From contig CALMVQ010000218.1 in the NCBI GenBank assembly GCA_937873135.1, forward strand, positions 10,976 to 63,299: DNA of 52,324 nt, written 5' to 3'. The stretch is from an uncultured Scytonema sp. (GTDB lineage: Bacteria > Cyanobacteriota > Cyanobacteriia > Cyanobacteriales > Nostocaceae). A program made the position numbers and the translations under genes. The first letter of the stretch is position 1, and each line of letters begins with the position of its first letter. A model generated the notes under the pieces. It searched no databases, was not told the origin of the DNA, and was given only the letters and a program-made list of their open reading frames with translations. Positions 44,687 to 52,324 of the stretch are shown in pieces.

Positions 44687-45907
44687 TTAAGGTTCTGAAA
44701 TTGGAGTTGGCGCATTTAGAGGTGAGCTAATGTGGGAAGGAAATTGAGTTGGTTGGAGCCGAACCGATATTTTTGGATAAATAAATATATAAAATAAAAC
44801 TGCGACTCCTAGACTAGTGATAGTGCCAAAGCTTATTCCGGACAACAAAACAGAGTTTTTCTGTGGTAGCAAAGAACGAGTGTCAGTGCTTTGGTCTTTC
44901 ACAACAAGCTGTTGAGGTTGGACTTGTAACTGTGACTCGATGAACTTACGTTGTATGTTTGCTGGGAGCAAAGGTAGCAAAGAATTACCAAGGGCTTTTT
45001 GCGTCTGTCGTATCGGGACTACGAGTTTTTGCCGCATAGTTGACTGCTGCGTAACGTACTCAGCTATCATTGCAGGCATTTGAGCTGGCGATGCTAGTCG
45101 CTGTATCGCTTGCAAAGCCTCACTTGCTGAATGGTATCGCTGTCGAAAATCATAGCGGATCATTTTGTCTAAAACACCTGCTAGTCTGGGGCTTACATGT
45201 ACCAAATGATCCCAGATAATTTCAGCAGTATGTTCATCTTTTTGCAATTCGTCTGGCTTTAACCCTGTCAAGGCTTGAATCCCAACCATACCCACAGCAT
45301 AAATATCGCTGCTGAGCCTGGGATAACCTGATGCCTGTTCGCTGGGCATATAGCCCGGAGTCCCCACAATCACAGTCATGTATGCTTGTGATTGAGTGTT
45401 ATCTACACCAGTCCCAATTTGCTTAATTGCCCCAAAGTCAATCAAAACAATCTTACCATCACTTTTGCGTCTTATTAAGTTAGAGGGTTTGATATCACGG
45501 TGAATGACGTTATTTTGATGGACAAAGGTTAACGGTTCGAGAATACCCTGCAAGAGGTTAATCACATACTCCTCACTCCACAGCTTTTGGGGAATGAGTT
45601 CATCGCTTAATGAATTGCCTTCAATCAATTGCTGAACTAAGTAGAATTTCCGTTTTTCTTGAAAGTGTGCTAGCAGATGGGGAATTTGGTCGTGGATTCC
45701 CAAGCGATGTAAAAGTTGTGCTTCCGAGTAAAATAGGCGGTTGGCAACCTTTAAAGTCTCGCTGTCAGTTGTCAGAGGCTTAAGTTGCTTGACGACACAC
45801 TTAGTGTTAAAAAGTTTGACATCTATAGCAACGTAAGTTTGACCAAACTTACTTACCCCTAAAGATTCGATGATTTTGTAACGTCTACCTAGTAGTTCAC
45901 CCAACAT
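44687..45907 (-). CDS. Ser/Thr protein kinase (Hanks type) with C-terminal membrane helix
   Basis: 406 residues from the ATG at 45907; a GTG two codons upstream is possible. Kinase domain 1-270: a degenerate Gly loop (LGVSKFGQTYVA), Lys in VVKQLK, catalytic HRDIKPSNL, IDFGAIKQ, activation segment GTPGYMPSEQ and SSDIYAVGMVGIQ. A linker then leads to one membrane helix (ISFGTITSLGVAVLFYIFIY) with a short extracytoplasmic tail. The active-site residues are intact, so it should be active. With the PstS-like gene downstream, it may couple outside conditions to cytosolic phosphorylation (inference). Confidence 0.92.
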   Translation of the reverse strand: MLGELLGRRYKIIESLGVSKFGQTYVAIDVKLFNTKCVVKQLKPLTTDSETLKVANRLFYSEAQLLHRLGIHDQIPHLLAHFQEKRKFYLVQQLIEGNSLSDELIPQKLWSEEYVINLLQGILEPLTFVHQNNVIHRDIKPSNLIRRKSDGKIVLIDFGAIKQIGTGVDNTQSQAYMTVIVGTPGYMPSEQASGYPRLSSDIYAVGMVGIQALTGLKPDELQKDEHTAEIIWDHLVHVSPRLAGVLDKMIRYDFRQRYHSASEALQAIQRLASPAQMPAMIAEYVTQQSTMRQKLVVPIRQTQKALGNSLLPLLPANIQRKFIESQLQVQPQQLVVKDQSTDTRSLLPQKNSVLLSGISFGTITSLGVAVLFYIFIYPKISVRLQPTQFPSHISSPLNAPTPISEP

Positions 45908-46229
45908 AGTCACAAACAGTCATTATGCGAAACTATACTACATTCACTAAAAGCTTATCTAAAAATTCAGAGTAAATTTATGATTTTTAACCTTATTTAC
46001 CACAGCGATGGCAACTTTTGCGCTTATAATGAATGGCACACTTCATCTACCTCCACACGACGCACATCTTTACTCTTGAAGGTATTGACAATTCAAATGG
46101 AATTTGCTCTGATTCGAGCCAAAGTAGAATATAAACAGACAAGGCTCACACTCAGTAGCACTCGGCTAAAAGAGCCAGACTGATAGCATATATTTACGTA
46201 CTTTGTTTGAACGCAACTTGGTATCACTC
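45908..46229. other. Divergent spacer
   Basis: 322 bases between the Ser/Thr kinase (minus) and the PAS kinase (plus). A 67-codon frame (45980-46183) shows no family features. No repeat stands out. Confidence 0.45.
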
Positions 46230-48407
46230 ATGGCAATCGGATTGAGAACAGTGCAGAAGTGGTGGAGAAAAGCTTTTTCTACAGATACGCTTACAGCGGA
46301 TGTGATCTTCTCTGAATATAAAGCTTGGAGCAATCGCTTCATGTTGCAAAGGTTGCGTTTGGGACTGTTGATTGCCATTGGTTGTGAATTTACATTCATT
46401 TTACGAGATATTTGTCAAGCAGCTTTTCACTTTCCTGAACTGGCAAAGCTGACACCAGAAGTTAAAGACCTTATTTATACGATCAATATCTCGATATTTC
46501 CCTGTCTGTTAGGATGCTTAATTCTCCATAAGACTAAGATCGCTCGTCGTTATCCAGGGTTGATTTTTTTATGCCAATCTTTTTCCATTACTCTGGTTGA
46601 GCAAATTGTCGCCACAGTCAAAGGTTTTGCTTTTCCCGATCAATTAGCGTGGATCGCAACGTTCCTGACTCAAGCTACGTTGATACCAATTCGCTGGCAT
46701 TTCCACCTAGCGTCACAGTTAGGTGTGTTTATTTATTACTTCGTGGTCAATACAGCCATCAAACTCAAACGACCTCCACCTTACAGTGAGCATCTGCTCT
46801 ACGGTGTGACGTTAATTTTATCACTGTTTTGGATATGTTTGATCTGCGATTTAGCAGTGTATTTGTACGAACGACTGCAACGCTCCGAATTTTACGCCCG
46901 TAAAGAACTTGAGATTGCTTATGAGAAATTAGGTGTTGCAGAAGCTAAGTATCGCAGTATCTTTGAAAACGCAATTGAAGGCATTTTTCAAAGTACTCCC
47001 AACGGACGTTATATTACGGCAAATCCCGCATTAGCTCGTATACTTGGCTACTCTCATCCTGAAGAAGTCACAGCAAATTTTACTGATATCGAACACCAAC
47101 TCTATGTCAATCCAAAGCGTCGGGCAGACTTTGTGCGTTTGATAGAAGAGTATGGCAGTGTGTCAGAGTTTGAATCTCAAGTTTATCGCCAAGATGGTAG
47201 TGTTGTCTGGATTTCGGAAAATGCATACGCCGTGCGCGATCACACTGGACAACTGCTTTTCTATGAAGGGATGATTGAAGATATTACCAAGCGCAAGTTA
47301 ACCGAGGCAGCACTTCAAGAACAGTTTATTTTTTTACAGGTGTTAATTAATACTATACCAACTCCAGTATATTATCAGAATGCTCAAGGGGTATATGTAG
47401 GTTGTAACAGAAGTTTTGAAGAATCTTTGGGATTGAATAAACAGCAGATTATTGGTAGAAATGTGTACGATATCGCACCTAAAGATATGGCGGAGCAATA
47501 CAAACAAGCAGACAAGGTATTATTTGAAAAAGGGGGAATTCAGACTTATGAAAGTAATGTTCTATACAAAGATGGAAAAAAGCATGATGTGATCTTTTAT
47601 AAGGCAACTTTCTCTAAATCAGATGGCACTCTCGGTGGATTGGTAGGCGTGATTCTAGATATTAGCGATCGCAAGCACACTGAACAAGCACTACGAGTAT
47701 TTTTTCATGCGGTTTCCCACGACTTACGCAACCCGGTGTTGGGGACTTTAATGGTACTGCGGAATTTGTTAAACAAGGCAGAGGCACAAGCAAGCAATTC
47801 TCCCTCTACCCCCCTCATCCCCGTACCGCGTTCGATTTTAGAACGGATGGAGCAAAGTAGCGATCGCCAACTTAACTTGATTAACTCGTTGATGGAAACT
47901 CATCTCAATGAAGTGCAAGGTATTGTCTTACAACTTCAAAGAGTGCAACTGCATACAATTGTGGAAGCAGCGATCGCTGACTTGCAAGCAATACTGACAG
48001 AAAACCAAGCGCTCCTGACGAATTCAGTGTCAGCAGATTTACCATTTATCAGTGCCGATCCCACACAACTGTGGCGAGTCTTTTCTAACTTGATTGTTAA
48101 TGCTGTCAAACATAATCCACCTGGCTTAAGTATCACCCTCAATGCCGTCGTTCGGGAAGATAAGATTTATTGCACTGTCTCTGATAATGGTGTGGGTTTG
48201 AGTCAACAACAATGCGCGAGGCTATTTGATCTCTACTTCCGAGGCGATGGTGTCCGTAATTCTGTTGGTTTAGGATTGGGATTATACCTGTGTAAGCAAA
48301 TTATCACTGCTCATGGTGGCGAAATTGGTGTAGAAAGCACAATGCAAGCAGGAGCAATATTTTGGTTTACTTTACCATTAAGAATGACAGAAGTTGGTGA
48401 TAGGTGA
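46230..48407 (+). CDS. Membrane-anchored double-PAS histidine kinase
   Basis: About 725 residues from the ATG at 46230; a TTG at 46203 would add nine. The N-terminal 230 residues form about six helices of a MASE-like sensory module (RLGLLIAIGCEFTFILRD to LILSLFWICLICDLAVYLY). A linking helix follows, then two PAS domains (AIEGIFQSTPNGRYITAN; NTIPTPVYYQNAQGVYVG), HisKA (HAVSHDLRNPVLGTLMVLRN) and a complete HATPase (NLIVNAVKHNPPG, VSDNGVGLS, GLGLGLYLCKQI). It shares the HisKA/HATPase type with the altered kinase at 41733 and is the intact partner. No response regulator lies nearby. Confidence 0.92.
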   Translation: MAIGLRTVQKWWRKAFSTDTLTADVIFSEYKAWSNRFMLQRLRLGLLIAIGCEFTFILRDICQAAFHFPELAKLTPEVKDLIYTINISIFPCLLGCLILHKTKIARRYPGLIFLCQSFSITLVEQIVATVKGFAFPDQLAWIATFLTQATLIPIRWHFHLASQLGVFIYYFVVNTAIKLKRPPPYSEHLLYGVTLILSLFWICLICDLAVYLYERLQRSEFYARKELEIAYEKLGVAEAKYRSIFENAIEGIFQSTPNGRYITANPALARILGYSHPEEVTANFTDIEHQLYVNPKRRADFVRLIEEYGSVSEFESQVYRQDGSVVWISENAYAVRDHTGQLLFYEGMIEDITKRKLTEAALQEQFIFLQVLINTIPTPVYYQNAQGVYVGCNRSFEESLGLNKQQIIGRNVYDIAPKDMAEQYKQADKVLFEKGGIQTYESNVLYKDGKKHDVIFYKATFSKSDGTLGGLVGVILDISDRKHTEQALRVFFHAVSHDLRNPVLGTLMVLRNLLNKAEAQASNSPSTPLIPVPRSILERMEQSSDRQLNLINSLMETHLNEVQGIVLQLQRVQLHTIVEAAIADLQAILTENQALLTNSVSADLPFISADPTQLWRVFSNLIVNAVKHNPPGLSITLNAVVREDKIYCTVSDNGVGLSQQQCARLFDLYFRGDGVRNSVGLGLGLYLCKQIITAHGGEIGVESTMQAGAIFWFTLPLRMTEVGDR

Positions 48408-48428
48408 TTGGTAATTGGTGTGTGTTTT

Positions 48429-48659
48429 TCATTGAATTTGTTGCCTCAGTGATGGCGTTAAAATCATTAATCCTCTGACAACCTCTTCAGGAGTAGCTGT
48501 GCCATTGGTTATACGATCAGTGATCGTCATCACCTCCAAGGCTAGATTTGTCGGAATTCCGGTTGATGTTAGCCGCTTCAATTCCAGAACGTCGATACCT
48601 GCTGCCAATCCCTCCAAATACTCCTCTACAGTCACTCCCAAGTCTTCAATCTCTGACAT
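48429..48659 (-). CDS. Small protein of unknown function (76 residues)
   Basis: Acidic, helix-rich protein without signal peptide or membrane segment (MSEIEDLGVTVEEYLEGLAAG, IPTNLALEVMTITDRITNG, ATPEEVVRGLMIL). The composition is protein-like and the ATG at 48659 has AGGAG nine bases upstream, making it a likely gene, but no family is recognised. ATG codons at 48668 and 48665 are too close to the ribosome-binding sequence. The MITE-like element begins exactly at this ribosome-binding sequence. Convergent with the double-PAS kinase gene. Confidence 0.6.
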   Translation of the reverse strand: MSEIEDLGVTVEEYLEGLAAGIDVLELKRLTSTGIPTNLALEVMTITDRITNGTATPEEVVRGLMILTPSLRQQIQ

Positions 48660-48671
48660 CCGCATCATCTC

Positions 48672-48781
48672 CTAGTACAGATCGGCGGAAATAAACCACC
48701 CATCTGAAATAGTTAAAACCCTTACAAAATAAGGTTCTTTCTTTTTACTTTTTACTTTTTACTTTTGCCTTGTTGTACTAG
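48672..48781. repeat. MITE-like element, copy 2
   Basis: 110 bp with CTAGTACA / TGTACTAG ends, same orientation as 37121-37231. ATCGGCGGAAATAAACCACC is identical, and the TTTTTAC heptamer tract and TTGCCTTG are shared. The copies differ at about ten positions. Confidence 0.9.
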
Positions 48782-48980
48782 TTACTTAAAAGTGCGGTAC
48801 TACACCTTACATTCTATCAATTAAATCATTGGATATTGAGAGCAGTTACAAGTGTAAATTGACCGCGTCGTAGATACTTAAAGTTTACAAATGTAAGGAA
48901 AGCAAAATTTTTATTGCAAGAAAGTTAAATGCGACTTATTTCTTGAGAAACTATTTATTGAAAGAACAGTAGAACTGATC

Positions 48981-50264
48981 ATGAACGCACAAAGACACAA
49001 CTCAAGGGGACAGCAGCAGGAGCAATGGATAAATTCCTCGCCCAAACCGAGAGATTGGTCATGGCCGTTCTGGCATGCTGTACCACTCTACCCCTACGGT
49101 AGGCGGCGAACACTTTGCAGAGAAATAGTTCATAACAGTATTTGGATATTCGATCAGCTTCAAGGTACGCTCTACACCGTCGTGCCGATTCGTATGACTG
49201 TCATAAAACTTTCGACAGGCGGTTTCCTCGTATATGCACCCGTTGCTCCAACAAGAGAGTGTATCCGCATCCTCAAAGAATTAGTCGCTCTTCACGGTGA
49301 CGTTAAATATATCATCCTACCAACGAGTTCCGGTCTGGAACACAAAGTTTTCGTTGGTCCCTTTGCTCGCTGCTTCCCTTCTTCACAGGTTTTCGTTGCT
49401 CCCCATCAGTGGAGTTTCCCGTTTAACCTACCACTCAGTTGGCTTGGCTTTCCCCAAAAACGTACTCAGGTACTCCCAGAGGACATAAGCGAGGCTCCCT
49501 TCTCTGATGAGTTCGACTATGCAGTACTAGATATTAACCTGGGACAGGGATCTTTCGGAGAAGTTGCACTCCTCCACAAGCGATCGCGCACCTTACTCGT
49601 GACCGATTCTATCTTGTCTGTGTCAGAAGATCCACCTGCGATCGTCCAATTAGATCCGTACCCCTTGCTGTTTCACTCCAGAGATAATGCCTCTGAGGTG
49701 ATTGAGAACAACGAAGCAAACCGTCGCAAGGGATGGCAACGCATTTCATTGTTTGCAATTTACTTCCGTCCGAGTGCGCTTTCCATGACTGGATTGTGGC
49801 AGACGTTACGCGATGCTTTAAAAGCACCGGATCACTCAGCAAAGGCGTATTTCGGTTTATTTCCATTTCGATGGAAAGAGAATTGGAAGCAGTCATTTGA
49901 TGCACTACGAGGGCAGGGGCGTCCATTTGTCGCACCGATTCTGCAAACCCTCATTCTTCCCCAAGCACCAAAACAAGTGCTTGACTGGGCTGACAAAATA
50001 GCAACTTGGGATTTTCAGCAGATTATTTCCTGTCACTTTGATTCCCCAATAGAGGTTCTTCCGCACCAATTCCGCAACTGCTTTAATTTTCTTGAGAAGA
50101 AACCTTCCGCTCTAATCGATATATCTGAAAGCCCCAACCATCCCTTACCGGAGGAAGACTTTCGCTTTATCAGGGAACTGGAAGCAGGTTTAATCCGAAG
50201 TGGCATCGCGACACCAGTACATGAGTTGGTGTCAGCAGCTACAGACAGCGATCGCCTACGCTAA
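48981..50264 (+). CDS. DUF4336 protein (metallo-beta-lactamase-like)
   Basis: 427 residues. WSWPFWHAVPLYPYGRRRTLC and NSIWIFDQLQGTLYTVVPIRMTVIKL (key: QLQGTLYTVVPIRMTV) are the standard DUF4336 opening, and YIILPTSSGLEHKVFVGPF follows, a variant of the metal-binding loop of beta-lactamase-type folds. DYAVLDINLGQGSFGEVALLHKRSRTLLVTDSIL matches the second half (key: LLHKRSRTLLVTDSIL). Common in cyanobacteria and plants; catalytic role unknown. Its usual HxHxDH metal signature is not visible, so hydrolase activity is uncertain. ATG at 48981 without a strong ribosome-binding site. Confidence 0.85.
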   Translation: MNAQRHNSRGQQQEQWINSSPKPRDWSWPFWHAVPLYPYGRRRTLCREIVHNSIWIFDQLQGTLYTVVPIRMTVIKLSTGGFLVYAPVAPTRECIRILKELVALHGDVKYIILPTSSGLEHKVFVGPFARCFPSSQVFVAPHQWSFPFNLPLSWLGFPQKRTQVLPEDISEAPFSDEFDYAVLDINLGQGSFGEVALLHKRSRTLLVTDSILSVSEDPPAIVQLDPYPLLFHSRDNASEVIENNEANRRKGWQRISLFAIYFRPSALSMTGLWQTLRDALKAPDHSAKAYFGLFPFRWKENWKQSFDALRGQGRPFVAPILQTLILPQAPKQVLDWADKIATWDFQQIISCHFDSPIEVLPHQFRNCFNFLEKKPSALIDISESPNHPLPEEDFRFIRELEAGLIRSGIATPVHELVSAATDSDRLR

Positions 50265-50600
50265 CCTCCCAAAAAGCCAGTCGCTATCACCGTCGGAATT
50301 TCCTTCGCTATCTACTTGAATTTAAAGTTAGCTGTTTAATTTGGCTTTCAAGTCGGGAATTTTCATGAAGTAAAGCTTTTCTACGTGAGATAATATGAAT
50401 CGTTTGGTCATTGCGTTACGATTGATAAAACTGATAAACAAGCGATCGCTATGGTTGTAACGACAGCCAAATGGACAATTTCTGAGTATCACTGCATGAT
50501 AAGCAGGCATCTTGGACGCTTGACATGATTTACTTATCAAATGAACTTGTTTTCGAGGTAATTCCAGAACGAGTAAGCTTAGCATAAAGGAATTTTTCTA
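50265..50600. other. Spacer with uncertain coding traces
   Basis: 336 bases. On the minus strand one frame (50328-50585) and a second, shifted frame reading SRRKALLHENSRLESQIKQL near its end both look partly protein-like, as if a small gene had lost its frame. Neither is recognised, so I do not call a gene. Confidence 0.35.
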
Positions 50601-51074
50601 TTAAGCAAAATAAATTTTAAAGGGTTCGCAAAGAATACCCAAGATTTGATTTAACTGCGTAATGAAGTATTCAGTTAAATCAATTTTTACTACATTGTTT
50701 TCTAACATCAAAAATTTCCAGTTTGTGCCCGTGGAAACTGCTCCATATACTATTTTATGTTCCACTCCCTTACGAGCATTAAATATTTGAGCGGCAACCA
50801 TTTGAGCTACACATTGTCCTAACCCAATGCGGATATCATTATCTTTTGCCTCTACTAAAGTTAATACGGGAGCGGTAACAAGTGATTGATTACTTGATGC
50901 GCTTAAGATAAAATCACAAGCACCTGTTAAACCTTTTGAGTCATCAACATTAAATGTATTACCAGAAAAATAGCCTATTTGATTTTTGTACTTGCGCCTT
51001 ATTTCTAGCAAAATTGGAGTAAGAATCAATTCAGAACGAGCTTTCGCAGTACTAATACTTACTGCTAAATCCAA
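50601..51074 (-). CDS. PD-(D/E)XK nuclease-like protein, possibly 5'-truncated
   Basis: 157 residues from the TTG at 51074. LDLAVSISTAKARSELILTP, LTGACDFILS, LTLVEAKDNDIRIGLGQC and IVYGAVSTGTNWKFLML give the strand order and Asp...Glu-x-Lys pattern of the PD-(D/E)XK fold (Asp in ACDF, EAK in VEAK). Homologous cyanobacterial proteins usually have about 20-30 more residues at the N-terminus. In frame upstream, KGKVSET still looks coding, but a TAA precedes it. AAGGG lies near the TTG, so a short form may be translated. The family includes nucleases and inactive relatives; its target is unknown. Confidence 0.65.
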   Translation of the reverse strand: MDLAVSISTAKARSELILTPILLEIRRKYKNQIGYFSGNTFNVDDSKGLTGACDFILSASSNQSLVTAPVLTLVEAKDNDIRIGLGQCVAQMVAAQIFNARKGVEHKIVYGAVSTGTNWKFLMLENNVVKIDLTEYFITQLNQILGILCEPFKIYFA

Positions 51075-51628
51075 AGTTTCCGAAACTTTCCCTTTTTATG
51101 TCCCTTGTTGCAACTACTCGTAAATTAGGAATCAGCTTTTTTGAGTATATGCAAGACCGTATTTCTAAGAATTGTAAGATACCGTCCTTGGGAAGTATTA
51201 TTAGATCTAAATGTTTTCCTAAGCATCAGCCTCTGTCAGGCCTTGAAGAATTACTTTGTATGTCAGGATAAACACTCTTATTGTTAATTTACTCATCAAA
51301 TTAAAAACTAATTTTGAGCACCTCACTTTGGGGCACTGCTCCCGGTTGATATTGGAATCGTGATCGCTCCCGTATGGATATTCCTTAATCTACATCGGTT
51401 GACATTGGAATCGCGATCGCCCCCCGGTCAATATTCCTCAACCTATATCGGTCGATTTTCATTTCACATCATAATCTGGGCTTTACCGATTAATTACGCA
51501 ACAGGTATTTTTCAGGGCGCTCCCCCGTTCACGGTTACCACTACCCCCGACTTATTGAGCCGATACTAAATAAGTATATATTATTAACGAGCGAGTTAAG
51601 AAACAAGTCAACGCAGAGGTGTAGTAAC
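51075..51628. other. Spacer with a 53-bp direct repeat
   Basis: 554 bases. The 53-bp repeat (listed separately) lies at 51344-51465. A 69-codon frame across it is an effect of the repeat. No gene is seen. It separates the PD-(D/E)XK-like gene from the recombinase. Confidence 0.55.
51344..51465. repeat. 53-bp imperfect direct repeat, 2.3 copies
   Basis: Units at 51344-51396 and 51397-51449 and a partial third from 51450. Shared parts: GGTTGA-ATTGGAATCG-GATCGC and ATATTCCT-AA-CTA-ATC. Both full units carry a GATCGC core (HIP1-like in the second). Located 180 bases upstream of the recombinase, which is a position where recombination sites can lie. Confidence 0.8.
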
Positions 51629-52294
51629 TTGTCAATTACTTTAGCTAGATTAACCAGAGAATTTTTAGACCGTCCAGGTTTAAGTAAGAATACACGGGAT
51701 TCCTACGAATTTACCTTAATGCCCTTGTTAAAAGAATATGGACGGTGGTCAGTGGAAATTATCAGCCGACAGGAACTTTGTGATTACTTGAATCATTTGA
51801 CACATATTTGTCTCACTACTCATCATCGTCACCAAGCTATCATTCAAGCTCTGTTTAACTTTGCTGTAGAACAGGGGTATTTAAGTAATAATCCGATCGC
51901 TGGTTTAAAAAGACGCAAGCTTGATCCAGAAAAAGGAGAATACGGAACTGATGAAGTTATCCGCTACCTCACGCCGGAACAGCTTACGGTTTTGTACAAA
52001 CTAGTGGCGACGGATTTGAGAATGAATGCTTTGGTGCGGTTGCTTCACCGTACTGGAGCAAGAATTAGTGAGCTATTAGCGTTGGATTTAGAGAGTGTTG
52101 ACCAACGTTGTCGGAAATTTCAGGTGGTTGGCAAGGGAAATAAACAGCGGTGGTGTTTTTACAGCGACGATGCGGCGAGCGCCCTAGAAAAATATCTCCT
52201 CTACGAGAGGCATCCCCTTTGCAGTGCGCTTTTTACGGCAGAGCAACCATTGACGGGAAAGGTAAGTCGCTTACAGCGGTTTTCACATGAATAG
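51629..52294 (+). CDS. Tyrosine recombinase (XerC/D-like), truncated before catalytic C-terminus
   Basis: 221 residues. Residues 5-95 form the SAM-like N-terminal core-binding domain (LTREFLDRPGLSKNTRDSYE; YLNHLTH; ALFNFAVEQGYLSNNPIAGL). The catalytic domain starts with LTPEQLTVLYKL, has Arg in LHRTGARISELLALD and Lys in VVGKGNKQRW, then stops at TAG (52292-52294) after VSRLQRFSHE. The H-x-x-R, His/Trp and Tyr residues that should follow are absent, so the protein cannot cut DNA by itself. The last 30 bases of the window do not show the missing part in any frame. Whether this is a nonsense mutation, a truncation by insertion or a frame error cannot be decided here. TTG start at 51629 with AGAGG nine bases upstream. 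Confidence 0.82.
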   Translation: MSITLARLTREFLDRPGLSKNTRDSYEFTLMPLLKEYGRWSVEIISRQELCDYLNHLTHICLTTHHRHQAIIQALFNFAVEQGYLSNNPIAGLKRRKLDPEKGEYGTDEVIRYLTPEQLTVLYKLVATDLRMNALVRLLHRTGARISELLALDLESVDQRCRKFQVVGKGNKQRWCFYSDDAASALEKYLLYERHPLCSALFTAEQPLTGKVSRLQRFSHE

Positions 52295-52324
52295 ACCACA
52301 GTGAGCGAACCAACCCCAAGCATC

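Noticed and set aside
45980-46183. 67-codon frame in the divergent spacer
   Set aside because: No conserved features and no start signal.
50328-50585. 85-codon frame on the minus strand
   Set aside because: Protein-like character shifts between two frames, so at best it is a decayed small gene; nothing recognisable.

Overview
The window is chromosomal DNA of a filamentous, probably heterocyst-forming cyanobacterium (Nostocales-like). Direct support comes from repeated GCGATCGC (HIP1) octamers, short heptanucleotide tandem repeats between genes, the ndhA-ndhI-ndhG-ndhE cluster of the photosynthetic NDH-1 complex next to citrate synthase, an rbp-rpsU pair, DUF4336, DUF1003 and DUF4079 proteins, a PATAN-type response regulator with a Che-like cluster, PEP-CTERM proteins and many multidomain histidine kinases. 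No species assignment is possible from sequence alone.

Layout. 1-521: 3' end of a PEP-CTERM protein with a 42-bp tandem repeat. 0.6-4.1 kb (minus): SmtB/ZiaR-type metal sensor, an orphan histidine kinase, a DUF4079 membrane protein and a DM13 secreted protein. 4.8-7.3 kb: a GT39-type membrane glycosyltransferase and an EVE-domain protein. 7.3-14.8 kb (minus): NAD kinase, ndhE, ndhG, ndhI, ndhA, gltA, sixA and a DHH phosphoesterase, the metabolic core of the window. 15.4-17.6 kb: HNH endonuclease, alanine racemase and tRNA-Leu(UAG). 18.4-27 kb (plus): a Che-like motility cluster (PATAN regulator, CheY, CheW, chemoreceptor, CheA-REC hybrid). Its chemoreceptor is split by a single in-frame TAA, and an unusually structured leader precedes the cheY gene. 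27-34 kb: gene-poor DNA with transposon debris, two secreted proteins (one PEP-CTERM), an alkA-ada repair pair, and a secreted protein with duplicated domains around a 12-residue repeat.

34-40 kb: an unrecognised cytosolic protein, a signal peptidase I fused to a duplicated membrane module, a DUF1003 protein, a dienelactone hydrolase, a decayed short-chain dehydrogenase and an F420-type NADP oxidoreductase. 40.4-41.1 kb: rpsU and an RRM protein with a clear terminator between them. 41.7-48.4 kb: two related PAS histidine kinases (one with a damaged ATP-binding site) flanking a PstS-like protein and a Ser/Thr kinase. 48.4-52.3 kb: a small conserved-looking protein, a DUF4336 protein, a PD-(D/E)XK-like protein and the first part of a tyrosine recombinase that stops before its catalytic C-terminus.

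I found no CRISPR array, restriction-modification set or obvious defence island. The most interesting material is (i) the MCP nonsense codon and the structured leader in the motility operon, (ii) a pseudo-histidine-kinase paired with an intact paralogue, (iii) several families of small palindromic or MITE-like repeats present in two or more copies, including a modular nested element, and (iv) decayed genes (SDR, TnpB tail) that simple gene calling would miss.
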